Position numbers and translations under genes: made by a program. From assembly GCA_963565915.1 (NCBI GenBank), contig OY751493.1:1798001-1862000 (forward strand): a stretch of DNA of 64,000 nt, given 5' to 3'. The notes beneath the pieces were generated by a model. The model was given only the letters and a program-made list of their open reading frames with translations, was not told the DNA's origin and did no database searches. This stretch comes from Entoloma clypeatum (lineage: Eukaryota; Basidiomycota; Agaricomycetes; Agaricales; Entolomataceae). Shown piece after piece: positions 35,049 through 47,400 of this stretch. Numbering within the stretch: position 1 is the first letter of the stretch; each line of letters opens with the position of its first letter.

Positions 35049-38000
35049 ATGGCCATGGCTAGCAATTTTGACTTCACTGACAAAACCCAACAATCGATAT
35101 CCGACGCTTTCCAACTTGCGAAGGATTATGGGAATCCCCAAGGTAAGTCATCCTCATAACACTTCTCCTCTTCGAACCTCACACCCTGTTCTATAGTCCA
35201 CCCAACCCATATTGCATTCTCTTTGATAAACGAAGACTCAGCTTATGCAACTTCTGGCTCCCAACAGTCCGGCGGCGCGCCATTGTTTTCGTCTGTGATT
35301 CAAAGAGCCGGTGGTGATCCTGTTAGTATTCCCCTATATATTACAGCACATTGACCTTTAATGATACCTTTCTACAGACAGCCGTCAAGCGTGCATTGCA
35401 AAAGCTCATAGTTCGGCTTCCCACCCAAAGCCCCCCTCCTGAAGACGTCACTTTGAGTGGAGCTTCATTGAAAGCTCTACGCGAAGCCCAGAATATCCAA
35501 AAGACAATGCATGATTCCTATATCGCTCAGGACCACTTATTACGCGCCCTCGTGAAGGATCCATCGATATCTCCAATCTTGAAGGAGCTCGGGCTCACGG
35601 AGGCCGCCATATTAACCGCCATTGAGCAGATCCGGGGAAACCGCAGAGTCGAAACCAAGACGGCTGAACAAGGATTTGATGCGCTCGTCAAATATGCAAT
35701 CGACCTGACCGCATTGGCCGAAGAGGGAAAAATAGATCCCGTTATTGGCCGCGATAACGAAATTCGACGGGTTATCCGTATCCTCTGTAGAAGGTGTGTT
35801 AAGTACTCTTCATTCACGACCATCGCTTGACGGACTTTTAGGACAAAGAACAATCCTGTTCTGATTGGTGAACCTGGTGTTGGTAAAACATCTATTGCTG
35901 AAGGTCTCGCTCAGCGTATTGTCAAGCGTGATGTCCCTGCCAGTTTGATTGCCAGACTTTTCTCTTTGGATATGGGCGCACTTATGGCGGGCGCAAAGTA
36001 TAAGGGTGAATACGAGGAGCGTATCAAGTCCGTTCTTAACGAAGTCGAGACGGCGGCAGAAGACGGTGGACCAGGGGTGATACTCTTTATCGATGAGTTA
36101 CACCTCATTATGGCAGGTAGGGGCGCGGAAGGCGGTGGAATGGATGCCGCAAACCTCTTCAAACCCCTGCTTGCGCGTGGCAAACTCCGGTGCATTGGTG
36201 CAACTACACTCGCGGAGTACAGAAAGTATATTGAGACTGATGGGGCTCTGGAACGCCGATTCGCACAAGTCGTTGTAAATGAACCTAGTGCGCCAGAGAC
36301 CGTCAGCATACTTCGAGGTATTCGCGAGAAATATGAAGTTCACCACGGCGTCCGGATTATGGATAGTGCTCTTGTGTCTGCTGCAACGCTGGCACATCGT
36401 TACTTAACATCCAGGAGGCTGCCGGATTCTGCCATCGATCTGATCGATGAGGCTTGTGCTAGGTAGGTCGATCTTCCACCGATTTTCACGTCGGGACCAT
36501 CTGACTACTAATAGTGTTCGCGTGACTCGCGAGACAGAACCCGAAGAACTTGACAGATTGCAGCGGCGAAAGCTCGAGCTCGAAGTGGAGACCCATGCTC
36601 TCGAACGGGAGAAAGACACAGAGAGTAAAGAACGCCTTCAAGAAGCCCGCAGAGCGATTGCGGAGGTCGAAGAAAAAATACAGCCCCTCAGAGCAGCCTA
36701 TGAGAATGAGAAGAGCCGGGGTGATGAAATAAATGAGATGCGGAAAAAGTTGGACGAATTAAAAGTGAAGGTAGAAGATGCCGAGCGAAGGTAAGTCTTT
36801 TCTCTGAGAATTTGAAGAGAGTCAATATGTCGTGATGTAGACGCGATCTTGCAATGGCTTCAGATCTCAAGTACTATGCAATTCCTGACCTTCAGGCCCG
36901 TCTGGACCAACTGGTAGCAAGGAAAGCGGCTGAAGACGCAGCAAGTGGTGGAGGATACGATACCGTCACTCCGGAACACATCGCCGAGATTGTTGCGCGG
37001 TGGACGTCAATTCCAGTGACACGTCTGATGTCTAGCGAGCGCGAAAAATTGCTGAAGATGGAGAAAGTTCTGGCAAGCAGTGTAGTTGGTCAGGGTGATG
37101 CAGTGAAGGCAGTTGCTAATGCGATTCGACTCTCCCGGAGTGGCCTTTCAAACCCGAACCGACCAATCGCCAGTTTCTTGATGGCAGGCCCTACGGGTAC
37201 AGGCAAAACCCTCCTGGCCAAAACGGTGAGTTCTTAGCCTTGTCGGCACAATTCGAAGATGCTGACAGAGATTTTGTCGAGGTCGCGACGCTCCTGTTCG
37301 ACTCACCGGATGCCATGATCAGGCTTGATGCGTCAGAATACTCTGAGAAACATTCCATCGCGCGTCTGATCGGCTCGCCTCCAGGCTATGTAGGCTATGA
37401 CGCAGGTGGACAGTTGACGGAGTACGTCCGACGAAAGCCATATTCTATTGTCCTGGTAGACGAGGTTGAGAAGGCTTGCCGCGAATTCGTGACCTTGTTT
37501 CTGCAGGTTCTGGAGGACGGCCGCTTGACAGATGGTCAGGGAAGAATTGTAGACTTCCGGAATACGGTCATCATGATGACTTCTAACCTTGGTGCGGCTT
37601 ATTTAAACGATATGGGCGAAGGACCGGTGAAACCAACGACAAGATCTTTGGTCATGACCGCAATCCAAAGCCATTTCCCCCCTGAATTTATCAATCGAAT
37701 TGACGAAATTGTCATATTCGTACGTTTTGAAATTCACATTCCTCGGGTTCGCTGTTGCTGACGTGCTTGTTGCTCCAGCGTGCCCTTTCTCGAAAGAACA
37801 TGCTGAAGATTTTGGATCTCCGGCTTGGAGAGATAGAGGAGCGCCTTTCGGACAGGAGGATAAAGCTGGATATCGACGAGGAGAGCAAGAACCATCTTGT
37901 GTCTGCAGGGTATTCGACGATATATGGCGCTCGACCTCTGAACCGTGCGATACAAAGCGAGCTTTTAAACCCTTTGGCGGTGATGCTGCTTTCGGAGCGT

Positions 38001-38138
38001 GTGCGAGACGGAGAAGGGGTGGGTGTGCGTTTCAATGGGTCGCAGAACCGGATCGAGATTATACCGAATCACGAAGGGAATGGGGAAGAGGAGATGGACA
38101 TTGATTCGGATGAGATTGACATTGAAGAGATGGATTAG
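35049..38138 (+). CDS. HSP104: HSP104/ClpB protein disaggregase
   Basis: Hexameric AAA+ chaperone that resolubilises aggregated proteins with Hsp70. It begins [20 protein letters not shown]; a second ATG at 35055 gives the more usual MASNFDF. The N-domain contains [15 protein letters not shown] and [19 protein letters not shown]. Nucleotide-binding domain 1 has Walker [14 protein letters not shown] and Walker [13 protein letters not shown]. The coiled-coil M-domain follows ([20 protein letters not shown] and on). Domain 2 has Walker [14 protein letters not shown], the pore segment [20 protein letters not shown] and Walker [13 protein letters not shown]. The tail is acidic and ends EIDIEEMD, similar in style to cytosolic Hsp104 and to TPR-docking EEVD ends, so it is the cytosolic rather than the mitochondrial Hsp78 form. 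About seven introns. A heat shock element lies just upstream. Confidence 0.95.
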
Positions 38139-38169
38139 TGGCACGTGCCTTTTGTTAGTTGGTACCGTC

Positions 38170-39919
38170 ATGCACCCCATTTCCATCCCTCTGGGCATCA
38201 CCATCGGTCTGTTTGCGTCCTTTGTCCAGTCACTTGGCCTCACAATTCAACGCAAGAGCCATGTTCTTAACCAACTCTTGCCACAATGCCAGCAGCGGGT
38301 CGAACATCGAAGACCGTGACTCTCTTTCTACTTCAAAGTCTCTGTGTACTTCCCCACTGACCCCCTCACCAGGCTCTGGCTGCTGGGCTTCGTCATCTTC
38401 ATTTCTTCGAATATCATCGGCTCCCTCGTCCAGATCGCATCGCTGCCTGTTGTGATTCTCGCCCCGCTCGGTGCCGTCTCGCTTCTCTGGAACGCTTTCT
38501 TTGCCCGCATCATTTTGGGTGACGTTTTCTCCCCTTGGATGGTCCTTGGCACTGTCCTTATTGCTGGTGGAGCTGTGCTCATCGCCATGTTCGGCATAGT
38601 TCCTGAACCAACACGTTCCCTTGAAGATCTTTTGGCTCTGTTTAGTCGACCAGCGTTCTTGATCTATTTCTCCATTCTTAGCGCAATGGTGTTCATCTGC
38701 CTCCTATTTGTATGTCTCACTCGACTATTTCTGGAATAGTATACTGAACAGACATGAGGTTATAGACCCATTTTATAGAATATTCCACTTCATTCAATGC
38801 TATCAACCCGACGACGTCGGCGAGTTTAACCCATGCTCTCGAATCTGGGCCATTTACTACAACCGGCCTTTCGGAAATGGGAATCGTCACTGAACAGACT
38901 CCTCTTCTGGACCGGAAATCATTGCTGCCGCCGCCTACGCCGCCATGGAACGCTTGCGCGTGTGATGCCAGCGGCAACCGCGCTCGACTATTTATCGCGA
39001 TATCCTACGCCTCCTTTTCAGGCATTATATCTGGAATGTGTCTTGTTTTCGCCAAGAGTGGCGTGGAGCTCCTTCTTTTGACATTTCGAGGCCAGAACCA
39101 ATTCTGGCGGTGGCAAATGTGGGTCCTCGTGCTCGGTCTCGGGGCTTTTGCGTTGCTGCAATTGTGGTACTTGCACAAAGCGTTGGTGCTGGCGGATCCT
39201 ACCCTTGTCTGTCCATGTGAGTATTTCTTTTCCTCGTGGATGGACGAAGTGATGTTAATATGGGTTGCGTAGCAGCCTTTTGTTTCTACAATCTTTCATC
39301 CATTGTCAATGGACTCGTCTACTTTGACCAATTCTCACTGATTTCCCCTGTGCACCTTGCCCTTGTTGGGCTTGGCATCGTTGTACTACTCGGGGGTGTT
39401 TGGGTGGTAAGCATCCAGTCTGGAGGCAAAGAGGTGGATGTCGAGCCATGGGGTGACAGTGACGATGGAGGAGATGCGAGAGAAAGGTACGAAACAACGG
39501 CTGAACCGGGTGGGCGAGACACGACAAGAACGGAGGGGGAGACTCGGTCGATAGAGTCGGCAATGTGCTCGGAGACTGGAAGACCAGACGCGGAGGAGGG
39601 AAGCTCAGCGAGTGTATCGCGAGCGGTGCAGCCGTATCGGCGGAAAACGACGCATGATGTGACCCAACAGGCGTCTTTGTCTCAAACAGTTTCGCCGCCT
39701 GTCGTACCTGTGTCGACGCTGAGGACCGGTTTCCAGATCGGGCTTTCGCCTGTCAGCCCCGGATTTGCGATTGTACCAAAAGAACGGGGAAGAAGGGTGA
39801 GTGGACTTGGCGTTGTGGATGGGGTGATGGAGGAAGAGCGGCGGCGGAGGAGGAGGAGGACGGTGAGCGAGGGGGATGTACGTGAGGAGGGGCGATGGCG
39901 ATGGATTCCGTGTATGTAA
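38170..39919 (+). CDS. NIPA-type magnesium transporter (DUF803)
   Basis: Multi-pass membrane protein of the NIPA family, thought to move magnesium across membranes. It begins MHPISIPLGITIGLFASFVQ and SLGLTIQRKSHVLNQ. Further membrane segments include LWLLGFVIFISSNIIGSLVQ, LPVVILAPLGAVSLLWNAFF, WMVLGTVLIAGGAVLIAMFG, ISYASFSGIISGMCLVFAKS, MWVLVLGLGAFALLQLWYLH, AFCFYNLSSIVNGLVYFDQF and LALVGLGIVVLLGGVWVVSI. The LVFAKSGVELLLLT and NGLVYFDQ motifs are typical of the family. A cytosolic Ser/Arg-rich tail of about 150 residues follows. Introns are clear near 38295-38380 and 39216-39272. One or two more in 38710-38900 connect the loop and are less certain. About 31 bp separate its start from the HSP104 stop. 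Confidence 0.85.
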
Positions 39920-40043
39920 GGTACGACCCTGAGAGGTTTATTTCAATAGTAATAATATTTTTTTCTGATGTATGGATGTCAAGAGTATATAAATGAAAAG
40001 ATGAATGTACTGAATGTTTCTGTGCCATCCCTCTCCTCCTCAC

Positions 40044-43000
40044 ATGGCTGCTGTCCGCCGTCCAGCCGCTCCCCCGCCCACTGCGGTCGCCGCCAGCCCA
40101 ACTCTGGCCGCCAACGCGCTCAAATCCCGCTTCTCGGACCAGTCCCTTACCCCGCCCCGCGCCAAGGCACGCTCCGCTTCCTCCCCTCTCATCAATATCT
40201 CTACCACCTCTACTCCCGAAGACCCTGCCCTTGCCGACGAGCTCGACTACATCACCATCCACCCCCCCGCCATCTCCTCCCCCTCCGCCCTTCATCGCAC
40301 AGACAAGGCGTCCCGCATCCTTGGCATCAAACACCGCAGGAGCATGGAGCCCATCCCCGCCTCTGCACGCAACTCTATCGTCTCCACTCGTTCAGCTCGC
40401 GAGCCATCTCCCATCCCCTCGTTTGTTCCCACACTCCCCCTCACCTCCCTCTATGTCGTCTCTGGCCTTCCCAAATCTCCCCATACCTGGACCCTCGCCG
40501 ATCCTGACTCTGTCATTGGCCTCCATCACTCCGAGGGCGCTGTCAGCCGCTGGTGGCGTCCCGAAGTCCTGGGAAGCACCGTCAGCCCAGGCGCTGGCGG
40601 CGGAAAGAAGAAAAAGCGAGGAAAGGGCGAGGAGGTTATGAAAGGCGCTGGTGCCCTCTCCAAGCAAGAGGTCAGCAAGATGCTCTCTAAAGCCCTGAAG
40701 GTCAGTAACCTCCATCCTCTTCATTCTTCCCCTCGTCCATTTCCTTCTATAGCTCTCTTTCACCAGAGAGGTAGAGGTCATCGCCTCCACCCTCCAGCCA
40801 GCCTCTACTATACATACTTTCACTTTCAACCTCCCCGCTCCTAACACTCCTTTGGCTCCCACCCCTTCTGGCGACCTCCTCCGTGCTTCTGTCCTGACCA
40901 ACACGGATAATCGCTCCTCTGCCGCCACTTTTTCGTATCCTTATACAGACAACCCCTTTGCTCGTCCCTCTTCTGCATATCTTGGTCCCCCGAGTCTCCT
41001 TGGAAACGGATCACACAGCGCTGCCGGCGTCGTCGCTTCCAATACCAGTGAACTGAATTCTCTGGGTGCCAGTACTGTCACCTATCACGGAGTTTGCTTG
41101 ACCGTCTGGTCTCACGCAGACGCAGAACGTAGCAACGCCATTCGTCGCACTCTAGAGGCCAGTCGCTCCCGTAAAGAGTCAGCACAGTCCCTCGTCGCCT
41201 CCAGACTCAAGAACATACGCGCTGACGTACCCGCCGACAATGCCGATCCCACTATTCAAGCTCGCAGAAGCGCTAAGAAGAGTGCTCGCGGGCCCTGGGC
41301 CGACGCAGAAACTGATGGTGGAGAAACTGAGCCTGAAGGGGCCATAAGCGAAAGCGACTTCGAAGCCGCAAGCACCGTCGGTCATGGGCCTGGTGAGAGC
41401 ACTTTGTTTTTGCCCGGAGACACCGTCTTCTGGTTGCCTTATGCCCTCAGTGAGTTCTCTGTTACGCCGCCGCCGATTTTTCCCTGACAGTATGACCCGT
41501 TAGCACTCGTGTCACGTCATCCAGTCTATGACCTTATGCGTGATTATCTCACTCTCTCCTGGGCGCGTTTCTCTAAAGACGTACAATCTCACACCCTGCA
41601 AATTTCCAAGATTCTCGCCCACCCCGCTCCCCGCGCCGGTGATCTCATCAAGCTTGATGCCAGCCCTAGAAACGACGGCACAGACTCCAACTTGGAAGTC
41701 ATTGCTCGTTTTCCAGGTGGTCTGGACTTTGGCCGTGGCCTTGTGGATATCAACTTTACTATGTGGCCCCTATTTAAATGCTTGAATATTGACAACATTC
41801 TGACCATATGCGAAGTAAGCTGCTTTTCCTTCAAACTGCCTCTCTCTCATCATCGGTTGCATAGATTGCTCTCGCGCCTACGGGTCGCATCCTGTTCTTC
41901 TCAAGGCATCCCGCCATGCTTGGAGTAAGTATCTTGTTATACTCTCACTTTTTCATATCGACCTTCGTTACTTAGATCGCTGTTTCTACAATCAAATATC
42001 TCGTTGAGCTGCGTGGATGGAACGGTATATCCTTACCGGCAGTACATTCTCGAGATGCCAAGATCTACATCGACGACCCAGGCCCATGGATCATGGGCCT
42101 TGCGACAGAGGCAAGATATAGCATCAGACCTGGTCCCGAAGTGTGTGTCTGTGATCTGTTAGTGTTCCTTCTCATACCCGAAAGCGACGATCCCTATGTT
42201 GACAAGAATAATTCACATTCAGGGATATAAACTACTTGTGAGTATTCCTATCATCCTGCTGCGATCGTTTGCACCCAATATGTCTCCAGGAGTTGTCCTT
42301 CTCCCCCAGCGGGCGTCATATCCGTCAAACAACAGCGCGAAAAGTACAGACAAAATCTTTTCGCGGCCTTTGAGACGCATTACCACCCTGACCACTCTGT
42401 TCCGAGGTTCGTTCATTTCCCCCCAGAGAAGTGATATTCTAAAGACCATTCACCTTGAAGTGAGTTCAAGGAGGCTTTCCCTGCAGGTCGTTTCCGGCCA
42501 GTGTGCAAGATCCAAGCCAAGAGAGGTGCTTCTTCCGCTGCGGTGGCCGAACAGATCAAACCCCCCGACTGGTGGCATTCCACGCGTATCATTCAAGCAT
42601 TCGATAGCGTTTTACAAGACAAGGCAAGTCGGATTGTAACAGCGCCGGCGACAGAATGTTGACCTTTTGTTTTGATTTTTACAAAGTTGAAAAAACCGTC
42701 GTTCTTAAAGCGCATGAGCAAGCTGGGAACCTATAAACGACCTCCTCAACTTACTGCAGCCGAACAGCTTATCCAACACTCCATCCGCAAACGTGCAACG
42801 GCCTTTGTCGACGCTAGGGACGACCTTGAGACCAAGATCGGGCGCCTTTCTCGCCGACTCAATTTCCTGATGACGGAATCAGACCTCTGGAGAGATAAAT
42901 TTGTGACATTCGAGCAATATGCTGAAAAGCTCAGTGCCGAGGCGAACCAGCTTCGGACGAAGATAAACAAGGAACAAAGAGAGACCAAAAGACTTTCTGG

Positions 43001-44341
43001 GCTTGTCACCCTCACGGCCGTTGAAAAAAATAAACTTCAAAACCGTGAGACGATATTTTCTACAATTTATACCCTTAAACGAATGCCTTGTCCGTTGTTC
43101 GTTCTAGAACTCAAAGATACTGAAGTGGCTCACAAGGAAGCGGTCCTCGAGTTGGCGCAGATGAAAGAAACAATGGACAAGATGGAACAAGAACGCGCCG
43201 AGATGATTGCAGAAGTCGAGGCGCAGATTGAAAAGGCATTGGCGTCGATGGCTGTTGAATTGGACGAATCTGACTATGCCAGCTCTCGTCCCAACAGTCG
43301 CTTGTCTGCTGCATCCCGGCCTTCCAAGTCGCGACGCCCCAGTGATGCAACACCTAAACCGCGTCCACTGCGGTCGATTGGAACCGAGTCCACCTTGGCT
43401 GAGTCATACAGCAGTAACGATGGCGAAGAAGTCAAGATAAAAACAGCTGAAGGCGATGTGCAGACCCAGGACGAAGAGGAAGAGACCAAACCGAACAAGA
43501 AACGCTTTTCAGCCTCCCAGGTTGATCTGTTTCAAGACAGCATGAACGCGGTTGACGAGGGCATCTCTCTGAAAAGTGACAAGATTGCTCAGAAAGTGCT
43601 CGAAATCGAACTGAAGGTATGTTTTTTAAGAAAGTTGATTATGAAGAAGCTTCTTCCAACCCCTGCCTTCATCACTACTAGCTTGAGACCGCACTTGCCT
43701 CCGAACATCGGACGAGCAAAAGGAAAATTCATGCCACAATACCACGAGAAAGCGAGGAAGAACCCACAGAGGCTCCGGTGGCCCGTTCCCGCACAGCAAA
43801 AGGTTTGCGTATCTCCACCACCAAGCCCGCAATGAAGAACCGAACAAGAAGTGGAACAGCCTCCTCGACGCAAACTAGAACCAGTATCCAAACTGATGAA
43901 GGAACTGTTGTTTACACTCGGTCTCTCGTCACCAAGCCATCGGAACCCAGAACCAAATCCCCAACTTCTGACACTGGCCGTGACGAACAGAGTAGTACCC
44001 CGGAACCACGAGCCGAGCAAACCAAACCTTCAGACGTCGGCTCTACAGTCACCCGGCCAACTGTCCCTGGAGCATCAACAAGTGCTGCATTCCTCTCCCT
44101 CTCCAGCATTGCGACTACTACCGATGAATCTGACACCGATTTCCAAAGCGCCTATTCAACCAGCCCTCGTGAAAGTTACGTGGAGAATGACGGAGATCAC
44201 CAGACTTATGACGAAGATTCCACAATACCTTATCGAGAACGTGTTCTCAGCACCAGCACTGCTATATATCCCCGTGACTATGCAAGCCTGGATTCGGCGA
44301 TACCAGATATTCACAGTGGAGGGATCATCGTCTCTGATTAA
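40044..44341 (+). CDS. DENN-domain protein (putative Rab GEF)
   Basis: Likely guanine-nucleotide exchange factor for a Rab GTPase. A long low-complexity head precedes an upstream-DENN-like region (LYVVSGLPKSPHTWTLADP; ASTIHTFTFNLPAPNTPLA; STVTYHGVCLTVWSHADAER). The central DENN signature is NILTICEIALAPTGRILFFS, STIKYLVELRGWNGISLPAV and YIDDPGPWIMGLATEARYSI, with the family's conserved P-G-P-hydrophobic-G pattern. A helical part follows, containing AAEQLIQHSIRKRATAFVDA, and then a coiled coil around KDTEVAHKEAVLELAQMKET. The acidic Ser/Thr-rich tail ends HSGGIIVSD. About nine introns; those between 41815 and 42700 are the least certain. The downstream-DENN segment is not clearly recognisable. 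The Rab partner cannot be inferred. Confidence 0.82.
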
Positions 44342-44490
44342 AAATACAGGATACGACTTTATTGCTTACATGGATCTGCACTGCTTATTACTTACCATTC
44401 ATTTCTGTACCATTATTTGTTCGCTTCGAACTAGTCATTTACATCATTATCTGATTTTACTCTAGTACACTACTATATGCTGTCGTTCCT

Positions 44491-47400
44491 TCATAGATCC
44501 ATCCTTTTCTTTGCGTTGAACATTTTCACAACTGAGCCAACCTGACCGAAGAACCATGATTGTGAGCTCTTGTCGGGAATGAATACAAATCTATCATTCT
44601 CCTTTCCGCTCTTGTGGGCAAAACGTACACCAGTATCTTCCACTGTCACTCCTTGGACATCGACAAATGACAATTCCCAGTCGAGCCGAAGGCTCTTGGA
44701 CCAAAACGATATTATCCTTGACAGCGTTAAAATCGCCACTATATCGTCCCTTGTAGAATCTGCAAAATTATGCATGAAGCTGTCATCATGTTGATTTCTG
44801 TGATGGATACATACTGATGTGAGCAACGTAGAACTCTTGTCGATAAGCACCGTTGTTCAAGTCCTTCATCCAATACTGGCCGAGGGCCTCGCGGGCGGAG
44901 TACGGCTATACGAGATCATAGTATGCATAAGAATCAAGGCTGGGGGGAGGATCTCACGCGTAAAACACCATCTGCAGGTGTGAGTCTCGGCTAGCAGAAA
45001 GACAGAAATACATCTCCAGTACGTGAGTCTGATGAATAGACGTACCAAGCGAACACGATCGCGATCAGGGCTGTCGAAAACTGTAGTCGTATTTCGTATT
45101 CCTCCTCATGGGTAAATAAATGATACGATGGACCCATAGAAGTCTAACTCACCCTCAGAAACATTTGCCGCAAGGTCGAAGACGCCTACGACAGGTTTTG
45201 TGACAACTCTGAGAAAAAAGTAAGGAAGAACACGACGGTTGGATTTGTAGAAGAACAAACCCGACAAGCCCCTTCCCTACACCTTTGAAAAAACCGAGTG
45301 CTCCGCCTGATTCAGCTCCTTCGATCGGTTTCATCTGTACAGAGTGATCTGAGTTGTCGAAATAGATACAAGGGACGGTTTCTTTACAATGACTCCTTCC
45401 ACCGCACTTGTAAGACTGTTCGCTAACGCTTCGCCCCCAGCTGCAACCCCATAACTTTGGAATAGATTAGCCAATGTCCATTGATATTGGATTTTATTGC
45501 CCACATTGCATGGCGAGGTTTATTTCGGCGTTGCGCCAATCTCCTTCTCGCTTGATATTCAGGATCGAACGTTGCCGCGGATAAACCTATGATACCCAGA
45601 CAAGAGTCAGTCGAGTTATGCAACCAAAGCTACAAAGGTGAAGGACCTTTTCCCACACTACTGGTAAATTTCGTCACACTGTCGCTGACACCGAATACCG
45701 TCTTTTTAACAAAGCTTGCAGCACCCTGTCGGCCACCTCAGCTTACGGATGCCTGTGAAACTATATTTGACTCCAAACCTTCGCAATTCCGATGCCTAGT
45801 TCCTTGTTTCCATGCATGACGACACCATGGAAAGGTTCGTAGAAAATATCGGCAACACCTGAACTGACGTTCGTGAATAACCCAACCGGATTGCCGATGA
45901 AGTCTGCGGAACCAAGAATTCGGTACAGTTGGCGCAGAATGTCCTGACGGTAATGATATCTTATCCGATACAGAAGTTCTGGGAGAGTGAGGCGTATGTC
46001 CTTGAGACCCAAAGCGTTCAATTCGAGAGGGGCATCGTTTATGTTCCCCACCGTCATTGTCAAAGCGTTCAGGACAACTGCGAGCGGATTTCTTATATTC
46101 AACCTGGGTTGAATGTTCAAACTAGTGCTTTGTTTAGAAAATAAAAACGAGATTACTTCTCACTGTTGGTCCTCTCCGAACGCACAAATGATAATGCGAC
46201 TTTGATGGGCTGAAGTTCAAGCACCTCAAAGTACAGGTCTTGCCCTGAAATATTATCGATCGGCTCTGGAATTGTTTCAATGTTTTGAAGCAATAGGCTG
46301 TCAAGAGGCAATTAACGTCGCACAAGTCATACAAAGCAGGATTCAACTTGCTCCTCGGTTTCGACCTGCCATGCAGATCCTTGAATCTGTGTTAAGTCAT
46401 AGATAGAAAAAAGCAGATCTTCATCTGCCTCTATGGTAAGAGCTTGAAGCAAGACTGAACAATATTTGACAAAAAGCACTCCGTGTTCTAATAAGAGTCA
46501 CATAACAGTCGAATGCGGTTTGTTAGGATGAGATGCAGCTAACCTTGATCTTTCAGCCAGATGATAGAGGCCTGAACAGTGGGGGGCGCAGCAACACCGC
46601 TTGCTCCTTCAGCGAGAGGGGTGGGTTGAAGCATGACAGGGTACGTGGCATCGTGCAGTTGATTGTCGACCTGGAGACTTCCACAAGACAGATTAAATGT
46701 TTGAGCAATCATACTATTGGAGTATTCAAGCTTTAATCCATCTGCAGTTGCATAAATGACCTCGGCCATTTTCTTGTTGACCAAAGAGATGCCAACACCA
46801 GAGAGTTCTAAAACGAAAGCCAGCGTCGGAGAAACAGTATCAGTGACAGCTTCGAATCCATCTGTGCTACTGGAGGTGGAGATGGTGTCCTGTCTTGTGC
46901 TAGAACTTGAGTGCGTTTGCACGCGAGGCTTGTACACACTTTGATCTGCATGGTAGTTGGATATTCTCAAAACTTGCTGGTGACCATCTGCACGAACATC
47001 CAAGGACACAGCCTTGGTACGCTGATCGTCCTGGAGAATGATGAGCAGGACGCAAGGAGTCGATGAGCCGGGCATACGCTGAATTTAAATGGAATCAGGT
47101 TTCCAATTTCCAATACGTCGACGACTCGGCGAGCTCCGTTGATCGTCAAAACTATCTTCTTATCTCGGGCTGCGGGAAAGTCCCAAGCATAGTGAGCGGT
47201 TGTAAGAGGCTTGGCCATATATGTCGGAGGTGCACGATTAAGTACGCCTGTGGCATTCGAGGCGAAGTCCTGAAGATAGTCTTTAGATCAAAAGCTTACC
47301 AGAATGGTTCAAGAATACTTACCTTCTGATAAAATGTGACAACATAATCACTTTCATTTTCAATCATGAATGGCCACAGTTCGGGTCGGGAGAAGAACAC

